From contig JAZSJH010000007.1 in the NCBI GenBank assembly GCA_045534265.1, positions 124,001-188,000 on the forward strand: DNA of 64,000 nt. The letters run 5' to 3'. This document shows positions 24,335-32,948 of this stretch, in pieces. Both the position numbers and the translations under genes were made by a program. Each line of letters opens with the position of its first letter. Positions within the stretch are counted from its first letter, which is position 1. Under the pieces are notes generated by a model. That model saw nothing but the letters and a program-made list of their open reading frames with translations. It was not told the DNA's origin and made no database searches. The DNA comes from CAKVLS01 sp045534265 (GTDB lineage: Bacteria > Bacillota > Clostridia > Christensenellales > UBA1242).

Positions 24335-26614
24335 ATGGTAAAGGTGTTTGGAAAAAGCTTGTTAAAATATATATTCTTGGCGGGAGTTTTTTACCTGCTT
24401 TCTATTGCTGGGGTAAAGGGCGACTTACGTATCTTTTCGCTAGGGCTTTCCGGAAGCCTTATTATACTTTGCCCAGACAGCATTGTTATTGCGGCTCTTT
24501 TTGTTATTATAGAAGGCTTAGCAACGCTTTCAATAAAAGTCGCTGTTTCTTCGCTTTTGTTTGCTATTGTTTTATTTGTTGGCAAAGTTATTAACAACAA
24601 ACTAAAACTAACAAGTGTGGCTTTGTATTCTTTTTATTTTTTGATAGGTTGTTTACCTAAGATATTTTTTGTTTTTGGCAGAGAAAATATTATTAGTAGT
24701 ATAATATTCTGTTTGCTTTCGTGTGGATTTTTTATTTCGTGTTATACCTTTTTGTTTGCCAGCATGAAAAGAAAAATGTATCTTAAACTAAACCCTGACG
24801 AAGTAGCTTGCGGACTTATTATTTTTATTGGCTGTTTTTGCGGATTATATAAACTAAATATACCCTACGTAGATTTGGTTAGATTTTTTGCTTGTATACT
24901 GCTTCTTGTTTGTTGTTATTGTGAGCTAGATTCTTTAGGGCTTTGTTTAGGAACAATCTTTGGTATAGGTACGGCACTTTCTGGCAGCGGTATGGGGTAC
25001 ATATCACTTTTTGCAGTTATGTCTATAATGATAAAACTATTCAAAAGCGAAATTAGGCTTTTTTCGGCGGTGGCGGTAGTTGCGGTTGATGTGATTTTTG
25101 GATTATATTTTGAAGTGTTTCCAAGTTACAATTTGTATAATGTAATTGCGACTTTTGTCGCTGGTGGAATATTTATGATATTGCCGAAAAAAATGTTTGA
25201 TTATATCATTATCAATTTTTCAAAACCTGCCGGCAAAATGGCATATAGAAACCTTATAAATCAAAACAATATGGATATATCAAAAAAACTAATAGAACTA
25301 TCTGAAGTGTTTTTTGATATGGATATTGGCTTTCGCAAACTTGTTAGAGGAAGTCTTTCGTTAAAAGAAAGTAAAAAGTTGTTTGTTCAAGAACTTACGC
25401 AAAATTGCTGTGTTGGATGTGATGGCTATTCTGATTGCCATAGAAAATGCGAAAGCGATACGAAAAAAGTTTTTGAAAACTTGGCAGATAACGGATTTGA
25501 AAAGGGAAAAGTCACTTTGCTTGAACTTCCGGCGTATCTAACAACTAAATGCAATAGAATAAATGTAATGCTTCCTACGATTAACGGACTTATCAATCAA
25601 TTTAAGAAAAACTCTCAATTAGCCGTAATGGAAGATAATAGTAAAATTTTGATAGCAGAGCAATTGCGTGGGCTATCTAAACTTTTGTATGACCTTTCGC
25701 AAAAGGCAAATGAAAAACTGGTTTTTGACAACAAAAAAGAAATAGAGATAATAGAAAACCTAACTTACAAAGATATTGTTTGTAGCGAAGCGTCAGTGTA
25801 TGAGCGGGATAAAAATAATTACAGAGTAGGGCTTGTTATAAGAAATCAAGACCTAGAAAATGATAGTTTGCTGCCGACAGTAGAAAAAGTTTGTGGGCAT
25901 AAGTTAAAAATTGCAGACACATCACCATCACTTGTGAGTGGGCTTGCTGTTTTGAGCTTAGAGAGTTGTCCGCTTTTTGATATGGTTTTTGGCGTAGCAA
26001 AAGCAGCCAAAGATAACAGAGAAGAGTGTGGCGATAATTATAGTTTACTAAAATTTGGTTTTAATAAGTTTATGATGGCTATTTGTGATGGTATGGGCAA
26101 TGGTAAAAATGCCCAAGACATATCCGAAAAGGCAACATCTTTGATTGAAAATTTTTATAGGGCAGAGTTTGATAGTGAGATTATCTTAAGTTCTGTTAAT
26201 AAGCTCCTAAATCTCCATAGTGGAGAGTATTTTTCAACAATAGATATTTGTAGTGTGGATTTGTCTAGTGGGGTTGTTGATTTTGTAAAGCTAGGAGCAA
26301 CAGCTAGTTTTATAAAACATAGCGATACCATAACAAAAATAGATGGTGGGGCTTTGCCTATTGGGGTATTAGAAGAAGCAAACCCGAAAATCACAAAAAC
26401 AAGCTTGGATTTTGGGGATATTGTTGTTTTGACCAGTGATGGAATTGTTGATAGCATGGGCGAAGAAGTTTTGGAGCAATTTATTTTGAGCAGTGATTGT
26501 TTGTCTCCACAGGAAATGGCAGACAAGATTTTGGAAAAGGCAAAGTCGTCTTGCGGGGGCGTTCCTAATGATGATATGACAGTTCTAGTTGGAAAAATTT
26601 TCAAAAACAATTAA
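24335..26614 (+). CDS. spoIIE: stage II sporulation protein E (SigF-activating phosphatase)
   Basis: 759 residues. Residues 1-300 hold about ten membrane segments. A central region carries a Cys cluster (CCVGCDGYSDCHRKC near residue 363). Residues about 550-759 are a PP2C phosphatase domain: AICDGMGNGKNAQ, TSDGIVDSMG, NDDMTVLVGKIF, with the metal Asp residues present. SpoIIE dephosphorylates SpoIIAA and so releases SigF in the forespore. A TATAAT lies about 35 bases before the start, with TTTTGTCAT (a partial 0A box) further upstream. It is immediately upstream of tilS, as in the Bacillus spoIIE-tilS neighbourhood. Confidence 0.95.
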   Translation: MVKVFGKSLLKYIFLAGVFYLLSIAGVKGDLRIFSLGLSGSLIILCPDSIVIAALFVIIEGLATLSIKVAVSSLLFAIVLFVGKVINNKLKLTSVALYSFYFLIGCLPKIFFVFGRENIISSIIFCLLSCGFFISCYTFLFASMKRKMYLKLNPDEVACGLIIFIGCFCGLYKLNIPYVDLVRFFACILLLVCCYCELDSLGLCLGTIFGIGTALSGSGMGYISLFAVMSIMIKLFKSEIRLFSAVAVVAVDVIFGLYFEVFPSYNLYNVIATFVAGGIFMILPKKMFDYIIINFSKPAGKMAYRNLINQNNMDISKKLIELSEVFFDMDIGFRKLVRGSLSLKESKKLFVQELTQNCCVGCDGYSDCHRKCESDTKKVFENLADNGFEKGKVTLLELPAYLTTKCNRINVMLPTINGLINQFKKNSQLAVMEDNSKILIAEQLRGLSKLLYDLSQKANEKLVFDNKKEIEIIENLTYKDIVCSEASVYERDKNNYRVGLVIRNQDLENDSLLPTVEKVCGHKLKIADTSPSLVSGLAVLSLESCPLFDMVFGVAKAAKDNREECGDNYSLLKFGFNKFMMAICDGMGNGKNAQDISEKATSLIENFYRAEFDSEIILSSVNKLLNLHSGEYFSTIDICSVDLSSGVVDFVKLGATASFIKHSDTITKIDGGALPIGVLEEANPKITKTSLDFGDIVVLTSDGIVDSMGEEVLEQFILSSDCLSPQEMADKILEKAKSSCGGVPNDDMTVLVGKIFKNN

Positions 26615-26697
26615 AAAGTTGAGTTTAGCTATTGAAAAAATATGTCAGGTAGAGTATACTTATATTTGTAAGATTTTTTATATACGGAGATGTACTC

Positions 26698-28032
26698 GTG
26701 GACAAAGTTTTTGAAGTAATAAGAAAGAATAAATTAATGCTTAGAGGCGAAACAATAGGTGTAGGTGTTTCTGGTGGCGAAGATTCAATGGCGCTTTTGC
26801 ATTATCTAAACTCAATAAGAGAAGATTTGGATATAGATATAGTAGCCATTACTGTAGACCATGGCCTTAGACCAAACGGCGACAGCGATTGCGAATTTGT
26901 TATGAATTATTGCAAAGAAAATCGCATAAGATGTCACAAGTTCAAAGTAGACTCTAACAAAATCGCAAAAGAAAAGAACCTTGGTATAGAACAAGCCGCA
27001 AGAGAAGCAAGATATGGTGTGTTTGATGCTTTGATCAAAAAAGGCATTGTTGACAAAATAGCTCTAGCTCATCATATGGGCGACCAAGCAGAAACAATAC
27101 TTCTTCATATATTAAGAGGAGCGGGACTTGTAGGCGCTGGTGGAATGGAAGTTGTAAGAGATGGCGTATACCTAAGACCAATGCTTAACGTTTCTAAAGA
27201 AGAAATAGTAAGATATCTATATGAAAACGGTATTGAAAATGTAGAAGACGAAACAAACGCAGATTCTACATTTAGCAGAAATTATATCCGTAACAAGATA
27301 ATGCCACTTTTGAGAAAGAAATTCCCTGCTGTTGACCAAAATCTAGTTAACTTTGGCAAGGCTTGCAAAGAAGATGATGACTTCATTTCAAGACAAGCAA
27401 ACTTTGACGCAATTATTGCAGAAGGCAACGTTGTTAAACTACCACTTAACTACTTTATATATTCACAAAGTTTAACAAGTCGTATGATTATTAAGGCATT
27501 GAGCTCTCTTGGTGTTGTAAGCGATATCGAAAGAAAGCATATTAAACTAATACTAGAACTTGTAAACGGAGAAAACGGCAAGAAGATAGATTTGCCACAC
27601 AATGTAACTGCTATAAAAGAATATGAATATATCACTCTAACTCGCAAAGTTAAAAAAGTAATAACAGATGAGTTCCCTATCAAGGTTGGCAAAATTAAAT
27701 TTGCTGGTCAATACGAAATCGAAACAAAAAGAACAAAGATGTTTATCTTAAGACCAGGCATTCAACTTATGGACACTAAAAAGATTCCAAGCGGTGCTGT
27801 TTGGAGAGTAAGACAAAAAGGTGATAAGTTTGAAAAGTTTGGCGGCGGAACAAAGCCACTAAGAACATATATGATAGACAAAAAAATCCCAGCTCGACTT
27901 CGCGATACATTACCTGTACTTGCAAAAGATAACGAAGTATACTGCATCTTAGGTGTTGAGATAAGTGACAAAGTAAAAGTTGATGAAACAACAGCTATGG
28001 CATACTCTGTAACTTATAAAGAAATAAAGTAG
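26698..28032 (+). CDS. tilS: tRNA(Ile)-lysidine synthase
   Basis: 444 residues. The N-type ATP-pyrophosphatase P-loop is SGGEDSM (Ser25-Met31). Other family motifs: TVDHGLRPNGDSDCEFV, LGIEQAAREARYGVF, AHHMGDQAETILLHILRGAGL and RNYIRNKIMPLL. The C-terminal TilS substrate domain is present (WRVRQKGDKFEKFGGG). It makes lysidine at C34 of tRNA-Ile(CAU), which is essential. The start codon is GTG at 26698, after GGAGA. The nearby ATG at 26690 is out of frame. Confidence 0.96.
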   Translation: MDKVFEVIRKNKLMLRGETIGVGVSGGEDSMALLHYLNSIREDLDIDIVAITVDHGLRPNGDSDCEFVMNYCKENRIRCHKFKVDSNKIAKEKNLGIEQAAREARYGVFDALIKKGIVDKIALAHHMGDQAETILLHILRGAGLVGAGGMEVVRDGVYLRPMLNVSKEEIVRYLYENGIENVEDETNADSTFSRNYIRNKIMPLLRKKFPAVDQNLVNFGKACKEDDDFISRQANFDAIIAEGNVVKLPLNYFIYSQSLTSRMIIKALSSLGVVSDIERKHIKLILELVNGENGKKIDLPHNVTAIKEYEYITLTRKVKKVITDEFPIKVGKIKFAGQYEIETKRTKMFILRPGIQLMDTKKIPSGAVWRVRQKGDKFEKFGGGTKPLRTYMIDKKIPARLRDTLPVLAKDNEVYCILGVEISDKVKVDETTAMAYSVTYKEIK

Positions 28033-28036
28033 CAAA

Positions 28037-28067
28037 AAATCTCTCAATTATTTGAGAGATTTTTTTA
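28037..28067 (+). terminator. Rho-independent terminator of tilS
   Basis: AAATCTCTCAA/TTGAGAGATTT stem with T7. An almost identical stem recurs at 29216-29240. Confidence 0.9.
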
Positions 28068-28133
28068 TAAAATACTTAACAATAAGCTCGTTGTTTGTTA
28101 CACTATAAATGTATTTTTACTAAGGAGAAAGAA

Positions 28134-29213
28134 ATGGATTGGAATAAAATTTGGGGCGCAATAGTTAATTTTTTTACAACTAACGGTTGGTCAATAATTT
28201 TGTTTTTTGCAGTATTATTTATTGGAATAATATTTGTAAGAGTAATTGTTAAGGTTTTGAATAAAATTTTTGAAAAATCAAAAATGGAAAAAATCGCAAG
28301 TCAATTTATTACAACAATTGTTAAATTTTTATTATATTTGGTGTTAGTGCTTATACTTTTTGGCATAATTGGTATAGAAGTAACAGGTATACTTACTGCT
28401 CTTAGTGCTATGCTTTTGGCTGTAGGTATGGCTTTGCAAAACAATATTGCTAACCTAGCCAATGGTATAATTATTGTTTCTACCAGTATGTTCAAAAAAG
28501 GCGACTATATCAAAATTGACGGAATTGGTGTAGAAGGCTGTATAGATGACATTAACTTTTTGTTTACAACACTAATTACTACAGATAATAAAAAAGTAAC
28601 ATTGCCAAACTCTACTATAGTTAATAATGCGGTAATTAATGCCGGCGGAAGACCAAAAAGAAGGGTGGACTTTACTTTTTCTGTCGCATACGAAAGTGAT
28701 GTTGAAAAAGTAAAACAGCTTGTCAAAGATGTAATGTTAAGCAATGGCAAAGTGTATACAGATCCAGAACCATTTTGTAGATTAAAGTTCTTTAGTGCTA
28801 GCAGTATTGACTTTTTTGCTAACTGTTGGTGTGACTCAGAAGATTACTGGGAAGTATATTATTATGTGATGGAAACTATATATAACGAGTTCAAAAAGAA
28901 CAATATTTCTATACCATATAACCAAGTAGAAGTTAGAAATAGAACTGACAATGTAATTATGCCATTTAATGAAGAACCCCTACAAGATAGAGTAGAAAAA
29001 GAAAGAAAACAAAAACAAAGACATTTATTGCAAGACCTTAATGTAACTAGTTTGTTTAAGACAAAAAAAGGAAAAACAGATGAAACAAAAGGTAGCAAAG
29101 AAAAAATAAAAAAGTCTAAAAAACAAAAAGATAAAAAAACAAACACAGAAAAGAAAGAAACTGAATCTGCAATAGAAAAAGATTCTACGAAAGAAAAGGT
29201 TGAAATAAAGTAA
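28134..29213 (+). CDS. MscS-family mechanosensitive channel with Lys-rich tail
   Basis: 359 residues. Three N-terminal membrane helices lead to the pore helix LSAMLLAVGMALQNNIANLANGI, then the MscS beta domain (GDYIKIDGIGVEGCIDDINFLFTTL, TLPNSTIVNN) and the alpha/beta domain up to about residue 280. The last 70 residues are a Lys/Glu low-complexity tail without homology. Such channels release solutes at hypo-osmotic shock. ATG 28134 follows TAAGGAGAAAG; the upstream frame extension is not supported. Confidence 0.92.
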   Translation: MDWNKIWGAIVNFFTTNGWSIILFFAVLFIGIIFVRVIVKVLNKIFEKSKMEKIASQFITTIVKFLLYLVLVLILFGIIGIEVTGILTALSAMLLAVGMALQNNIANLANGIIIVSTSMFKKGDYIKIDGIGVEGCIDDINFLFTTLITTDNKKVTLPNSTIVNNAVINAGGRPKRRVDFTFSVAYESDVEKVKQLVKDVMLSNGKVYTDPEPFCRLKFFSASSIDFFANCWCDSEDYWEVYYYVMETIYNEFKKNNISIPYNQVEVRNRTDNVIMPFNEEPLQDRVEKERKQKQRHLLQDLNVTSLFKTKKGKTDETKGSKEKIKKSKKQKDKKTNTEKKETESAIEKDSTKEKVEIK

Positions 29214-29215
29214 CA

Positions 29216-29240
29216 AAAAATCTCTCAAGAAATTGAGAGA
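29216..29240. terminator. bidirectional Rho-independent terminator
   Basis: AAATCTCTCAA/TTGAGAGATTT stem flanked by A and T runs. It lies between the convergent MscS and acyltransferase genes. Confidence 0.85.
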
Positions 29241-29253
29241 TTTTTTATTTGTT

Positions 29254-30534
29254 TTATTTACTTTCTCTGTTTTGTCTTAACTTTCGCATGTATATCTCTT
29301 CAGTTGCAAAAGCAAGTTTTGTCAAAACATTTCTTTTTGTTGGATAACAGAAGAAAGTGTCGTTTTCGGTAGAGACATCAAAGCAGTCAAATGGTTTTAC
29401 ATATATCCAATCATATTCGACATGCAAGCTGTTCATCTCTAGTGGTTTTCTGTTTATCAAATAATCTTGATTTCTGTAATGGCCCTTTATTGTCCAGCCA
29501 GTTTCGATATCGTGGGTAACTTTTGCCATGCCAAGCTTGTGGAATTTGTAACACCTTGGATAACCATAAATTTCCATTTCATCTTCAAACTTATATGTCC
29601 CATCAAGGACTTGTTTTTTTACGTTTTCTTTTTCCCATAAAAACCAATCTGGGATATGTTCAAACTCAGTTTCTCCTTCTAGGGCAGATAGAGTTCCGTT
29701 TTCGTTAAGGTTCCATCTTTTGCCGCATTTGGTGCAGAAAATTTCAGTTCCTTTAGAGTCCATTTCTTCTTCTTTGCAGTGTGGACATTGATATAATATC
29801 TTATGTAATCCTTCCGCTCTAAAAGGTTCTGTTATCTTGATATTATTTTCTAGCTGATAAGTGTATTCGTTGTATTCAAGGGCTTTTCTTATTGCTGCGT
29901 TTATCTCATCTATGGACATTTTTTGTACATCTTCGGCTGTCAAAATTTGTGTCATAGTTGTTCTTAGTGGAACTTTACGTTTTTTGCGAAAATTCCAAAA
30001 TGGAGTTCGCAAATAATTTCCTCTATGTACAACCGCAACAACAGGGACTTTGTTCATCTTGACAATTTTGCCAAGAGCGTCCGGAATAAAAGATTGTATG
30101 CCGCAAGGGGTGTATCTAGCTTCTGGATACATAGAAAGGATATCACCACGTTTTAGAACTTTGTTGATAGATTTGATGAGATGTAAGTCCATAGTAAATT
30201 TTCTTGTAGCAATTGCCCCAATCCATTCCATAAGCCAAGGACGTCTATAAAAACCATCTATAGCTACAACGTTGTTAACTCTTTCATACTTTGTTCCAAT
30301 AGCCGCTAGCTTAAAGTCAGCAAAGTGCATATGGTTAGATAACATCATATATGGTGGTTTTAGGTTTTCCATATTTATTTTTTCAATCTTGTAATCTTCG
30401 CCCGCCATAAAAATCTTTGACAAGACATAAATTAGCCAAGAAAAAAACTTCGGTTGCCTTATTGGATACCTTGCCGTTTTATAACGTTTTTTGTTTTTGT
30501 AATTAACTTCAATATTTTCTAAATTTGTACTCAT
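29254..30534 (-). CDS. lysophospholipid acyltransferase-like protein with zinc ribbon
   Basis: 426 residues. Residues about 35-230 are a PlsC-type acyltransferase domain: NHMHFAD gives the HX4D catalytic motif and YPEARYTPCG stands in for the usual EGTRS substrate-binding motif. Residues about 250-280 are a zinc ribbon (CPHC ... CTKCGKRW). The rest is a beta-rich domain that I do not recognise. The extra zinc ribbon and C-terminal domain are unusual for a 1-acylglycerol-3-phosphate acyltransferase. ATG 30534 is chosen because a -10 element (TATGAT) ends exactly six bases before it; no Shine-Dalgarno exists. Confidence 0.85.
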   Translation of the reverse strand: MSTNLENIEVNYKNKKRYKTARYPIRQPKFFSWLIYVLSKIFMAGEDYKIEKINMENLKPPYMMLSNHMHFADFKLAAIGTKYERVNNVVAIDGFYRRPWLMEWIGAIATRKFTMDLHLIKSINKVLKRGDILSMYPEARYTPCGIQSFIPDALGKIVKMNKVPVVAVVHRGNYLRTPFWNFRKKRKVPLRTTMTQILTAEDVQKMSIDEINAAIRKALEYNEYTYQLENNIKITEPFRAEGLHKILYQCPHCKEEEMDSKGTEIFCTKCGKRWNLNENGTLSALEGETEFEHIPDWFLWEKENVKKQVLDGTYKFEDEMEIYGYPRCYKFHKLGMAKVTHDIETGWTIKGHYRNQDYLINRKPLEMNSLHVEYDWIYVKPFDCFDVSTENDTFFCYPTKRNVLTKLAFATEEIYMRKLRQNRESK

Positions 30535-30540
30535 ATGATT

Positions 30541-30570
30541 ATCATATATGATTTTGCCTACATTTTGCAA
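30541..30570 (-). promoter_or_regulatory. leaderless-type promoter of the acyltransferase gene
   Basis: Minus-strand TTGCAA (30565-30570), 18-base spacer, TATGAT (30541-30546), then six bases to ATG 30534. Confidence 0.6.
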
Positions 30571-30589
30571 CAAAATTCGCATAAAAAAA

Positions 30590-30618
30590 TTGTACAAAGA
30601 AATTAAAAATACTATAAT
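30590..30618 (+). promoter_or_regulatory. SigA promoter of the alpha/beta hydrolase gene
   Basis: TTGTAC at 30590-30595, 17-base spacer, TATAAT at 30613-30618. Confidence 0.7.
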
Positions 30619-30663
30619 ATGTATATACTATTACAAGAATAGTTTCTAAATGGAGAAAAATAG

Positions 30664-31638
30664 ATGACAGCTTTGTGGATAATCTTAGTAGTTATATTTG
30701 GGCTTGCAATAATATTTTTTGGGGTGTTATTGTTTTGCTATTTTATGACCTTTTACGTTCCAAGAAGGACAAAGAAATATTTAGAAAAATATAAAATGCC
30801 GCCAGGAAAAGTTTACCTTGAGTACGAAGATGTTTTAATTCCCGCTATGAAAAAAGTTCGCAGTATGCCCTGTGAAAAAGTAGAGATAAAATCCTTTGAT
30901 AACCTTACTTTGCGTGGTAGATATTTTGAAACAAAAAAAGGCGCTCCAGTAGAACTTATGATGCACGGCTATCGTGGCAATAGCGAAACTGATTTAAGCA
31001 TTGGTGTGTTGCGTGCACAAACGCTAGGACACAACGTACTACTTGTTGATCATAGAGCGGCTGGTTATAGTGATGGGCACACAATAACATTTGGTGCAAA
31101 AGAAAGCAAAGACTGCTTGTCTTGGGTTGACTTTTTGATTAATAAACTCGGCAAAGATGTAAAAATTTTTATGACCGGAATATCTATGGGTGCAGCAACC
31201 GTTATGATAGCCGCAGGAAATGACGACTTGCCTAAAAATGTGGTCGGGGTGGTTGCCGATTGTGGTTATACCAGCGCTGAAGAAATAATCAAAAAAGTAG
31301 TAAAACAAATGCATTTGCCAGTTAAGATTTTTTATCCATTAATTAAACTTAGTGCAAAAATATTCGGTAGATTTGATATAAGTGATGCCCAGCCAATAAA
31401 GTCTCTAAAAAATTGCAAACTACCTATTGTGTTTTTTCATAGTAAAACAGACAATTTTGTTCCTGCAAGTATGAGCGAAAGAAACTATAATGCTTGTGCA
31501 TCTAATAAAAAACAGCTGCTTATAACGGAGTTGGGCGCTCACGGAATGTGTTTTATGTTTGACAAAGAAGGTTATATAAATGCTCTAAAACAACTAGAAA
31601 AAGATAGCGGAATAACAAAAATAAAAGAAGAGAAATGA
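30664..31638 (+). CDS. membrane-anchored alpha/beta hydrolase
   Basis: 324 residues. One N-terminal membrane helix (residues about 3-27), then an alpha/beta-hydrolase domain: oxyanion region MMHGYRGNSE, nucleophile elbow GISMGAAT (Ser in G-x-S-x-G), acid Asp in HSKTDNFVP, and His in ELGAHGM. It resembles the YqkD/BAAT-type hydrolases of Bacillota. Shine-Dalgarno TGGAGAAA. The TGA stop lies in the loop of its own terminator. Confidence 0.9.
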   Translation: MTALWIILVVIFGLAIIFFGVLLFCYFMTFYVPRRTKKYLEKYKMPPGKVYLEYEDVLIPAMKKVRSMPCEKVEIKSFDNLTLRGRYFETKKGAPVELMMHGYRGNSETDLSIGVLRAQTLGHNVLLVDHRAAGYSDGHTITFGAKESKDCLSWVDFLINKLGKDVKIFMTGISMGAATVMIAAGNDDLPKNVVGVVADCGYTSAEEIIKKVVKQMHLPVKIFYPLIKLSAKIFGRFDISDAQPIKSLKNCKLPIVFFHSKTDNFVPASMSERNYNACASNKKQLLITELGAHGMCFMFDKEGYINALKQLEKDSGITKIKEEK

Positions 31639-31654
31639 TTTTCTCTTCTTTTTT
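31624..31654 (+). terminator. terminator with the stop codon in its loop
   Basis: AAAGAAGAGAAA/TTTCTCTTCTTT stem. The loop TGAT contains the hydrolase stop codon (31636-31638). Confidence 0.8.
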
Positions 31655-31689
31655 ATGGCATTAAGTTGTTGATTTAGATGGTATAAGTT

Positions 31690-32136
31690 TTATATGGTTT
31701 CGATTTCAAAGCCCAAACTTTGGGCTCTTTTAACAAATTTTACTATGTTAAATATTCCCCATTGGGTACAAACAACGACTTTTTGATTATTTAGTGTAAG
31801 GATATCTTCGTCTTTCATAAAATATCTTTTAGTGCTGTCACTTATTTTTGCTGCGTTGTCATAGGTTTCTACAACGCCCAAAGACCCTTGCAAAGATTTG
31901 TCAAAAACATCATTTAACTCATTAAATGTTGGGTGATATTTCTCGACATACTTTTTGATAATAGCAAGCACTAAGCGATTTTTTGGATAAACCTTACCGT
32001 CAAGCATATACTTGGTTTTATCTCTGTTGCTAGATGCTGTTGTTTCTGTTATTTGTGGTTGTGGTTTTGCTTGCAATAACTTTTCAAGCTCTTCAACTTT
32101 TCTTTTTAAGTTTAATATTTCTAATTCGTAATTCAT
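31690..32136 (-). CDS. unknown protein: N-terminal coiled coil plus small C-terminal domain
   Basis: 148 residues. Residues 1-22 form a short Leu/Glu-Lys coiled coil (LEILNLKRKVEELEKLLQ), followed by a polar linker. The remaining 105 residues are a compact domain (YMLDGKVYPKNRLVLAIIKKYV ... VVVCTQWGIFNIVKFVKRAQSLGFEIE). I have a memory of this last pattern in the C-termini of nuclease-like proteins but cannot name the family, so no function is assigned. The start directly follows a leaderless-type promoter. Confidence 0.75.
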   Translation of the reverse strand: MNYELEILNLKRKVEELEKLLQAKPQPQITETTASSNRDKTKYMLDGKVYPKNRLVLAIIKKYVEKYHPTFNELNDVFDKSLQGSLGVVETYDNAAKISDSTKRYFMKDEDILTLNNQKVVVCTQWGIFNIVKFVKRAQSLGFEIETI

Positions 32137-32142
32137 ACTTTT

Positions 32143-32170
32143 ATTATACCAAATTTACATATAAAATCAA
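32143..32170 (-). promoter_or_regulatory. leaderless-type promoter
   Basis: Minus-strand TTGATT (32165-32170), 16-base spacer, extended TGgTATAAT with the -10 at 32143-32148, then six bases to ATG 32136. Confidence 0.65.
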
Positions 32171-32229
32171 TAAAAACTTGTAAAAACTAAAAATATTTAT
32201 AAAAAACTATAAAAAACTAGGAAAAACTA
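32171..32229 (+). other. phased A-tract (curved DNA) region
   Basis: At least five A4-A6 tracts, mostly in the form AAAAACT, recur about every 10-20 bases directly upstream of the MutT-like promoter. Phased A-tracts bend DNA and can act as UP elements. Confidence 0.45.
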
Positions 32230-32258
32230 TTTACAACTATAAAAAACTGTGATATATT
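32230..32258 (+). promoter_or_regulatory. SigA promoter of the MutT-like gene
   Basis: TTTACA at 32230-32235, 17-base spacer, TATATT at 32253-32258, downstream of A-tracts. Confidence 0.6.
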
Positions 32259-32287
32259 ATATACATACAAAAGGAGAATATGTATTT

Positions 32288-32698
32288 ATGAAACAAATCA
32301 CAACAGTAGCTGGTGTTATAAAAAATGAAAATGGAGAAATTTTGTGTACACTAAGAGATCAAGGAAAATATGACTATGTATCTTTCAAATGGGAGTTTCC
32401 TGGCGGCAAGGTAGAAGAAGGCGAAACTAATGAACAAACATTAACTAGAGAATTGCACGAAGAACTAGAAATAGATGTAGAAATTGAAAACTTTTTCTAT
32501 CAAGTAGAGCACGACTACCCAGATTTTCATCTTTCTATGGCAGTTTTTGAATGTAAGCTTATATCTAAAGAAATGAAAATGAATGTGCACAAAGGCATCA
32601 AATGGCTAAAACCAAACGATATGATGACACTTGACTGGGCAGCTGCAGATATCCCAGTAGCTGAGCTAATAGTTGAAAAATATGCAGATAAAAAATAA
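32288..32698 (+). CDS. MutT-like Nudix hydrolase
   Basis: 136 residues. Short MutT-type Nudix protein beginning KQITTVAGVIKNENGEILCT, with a complete Nudix box GGKVEEGET...TRELHEELEI. It probably removes oxidised or damaged nucleoside triphosphates. ATG 32288 is used; it overlaps by TGA the end of a three-codon frame ATG-TAT-TTA-TGA at 32280-32291, which sits nearer the Shine-Dalgarno AAGGAG and may affect initiation. Confidence 0.9.
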   Translation: MKQITTVAGVIKNENGEILCTLRDQGKYDYVSFKWEFPGGKVEEGETNEQTLTRELHEELEIDVEIENFFYQVEHDYPDFHLSMAVFECKLISKEMKMNVHKGIKWLKPNDMMTLDWAAADIPVAELIVEKYADKK

Positions 32699-32767
32699 AC
32701 ATTGAAACATAAGGCATTGTGGTTAAAAAATAATAACAAAAAATAAAAATAGTAAAGGTTAAACAAA

Positions 32768-32797
32768 AAAAGAAGAGAAAATATTCTCTTTTTTTAT
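32768..32797 (+). terminator. Rho-independent terminator
   Basis: AAGAAGAGAA/TTCTCTTTTT stem with a short AT loop and T-run. Confidence 0.75.
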
Positions 32798-32948
32798 TGG
32801 TTTTTGGCAAAATTGTTAATCATAAAGGTGTGTTTGAAATACTTTTTTATTTTTCGAGTAGGTGTATAATAAAAAAGATAAACGTTAGTTATTAAAAAAG
32901 TTTTGTTTTAATAAAAATTGTGTTAGAATGCTAGTAAGAGGAAATAAT

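Noticed and set aside
32161..32250. CRISPR-like short repeats
   Set aside because: The repeats are AAAAACT tracts of uneven spacing with no spacers or cas genes; they are better explained as A-tracts.
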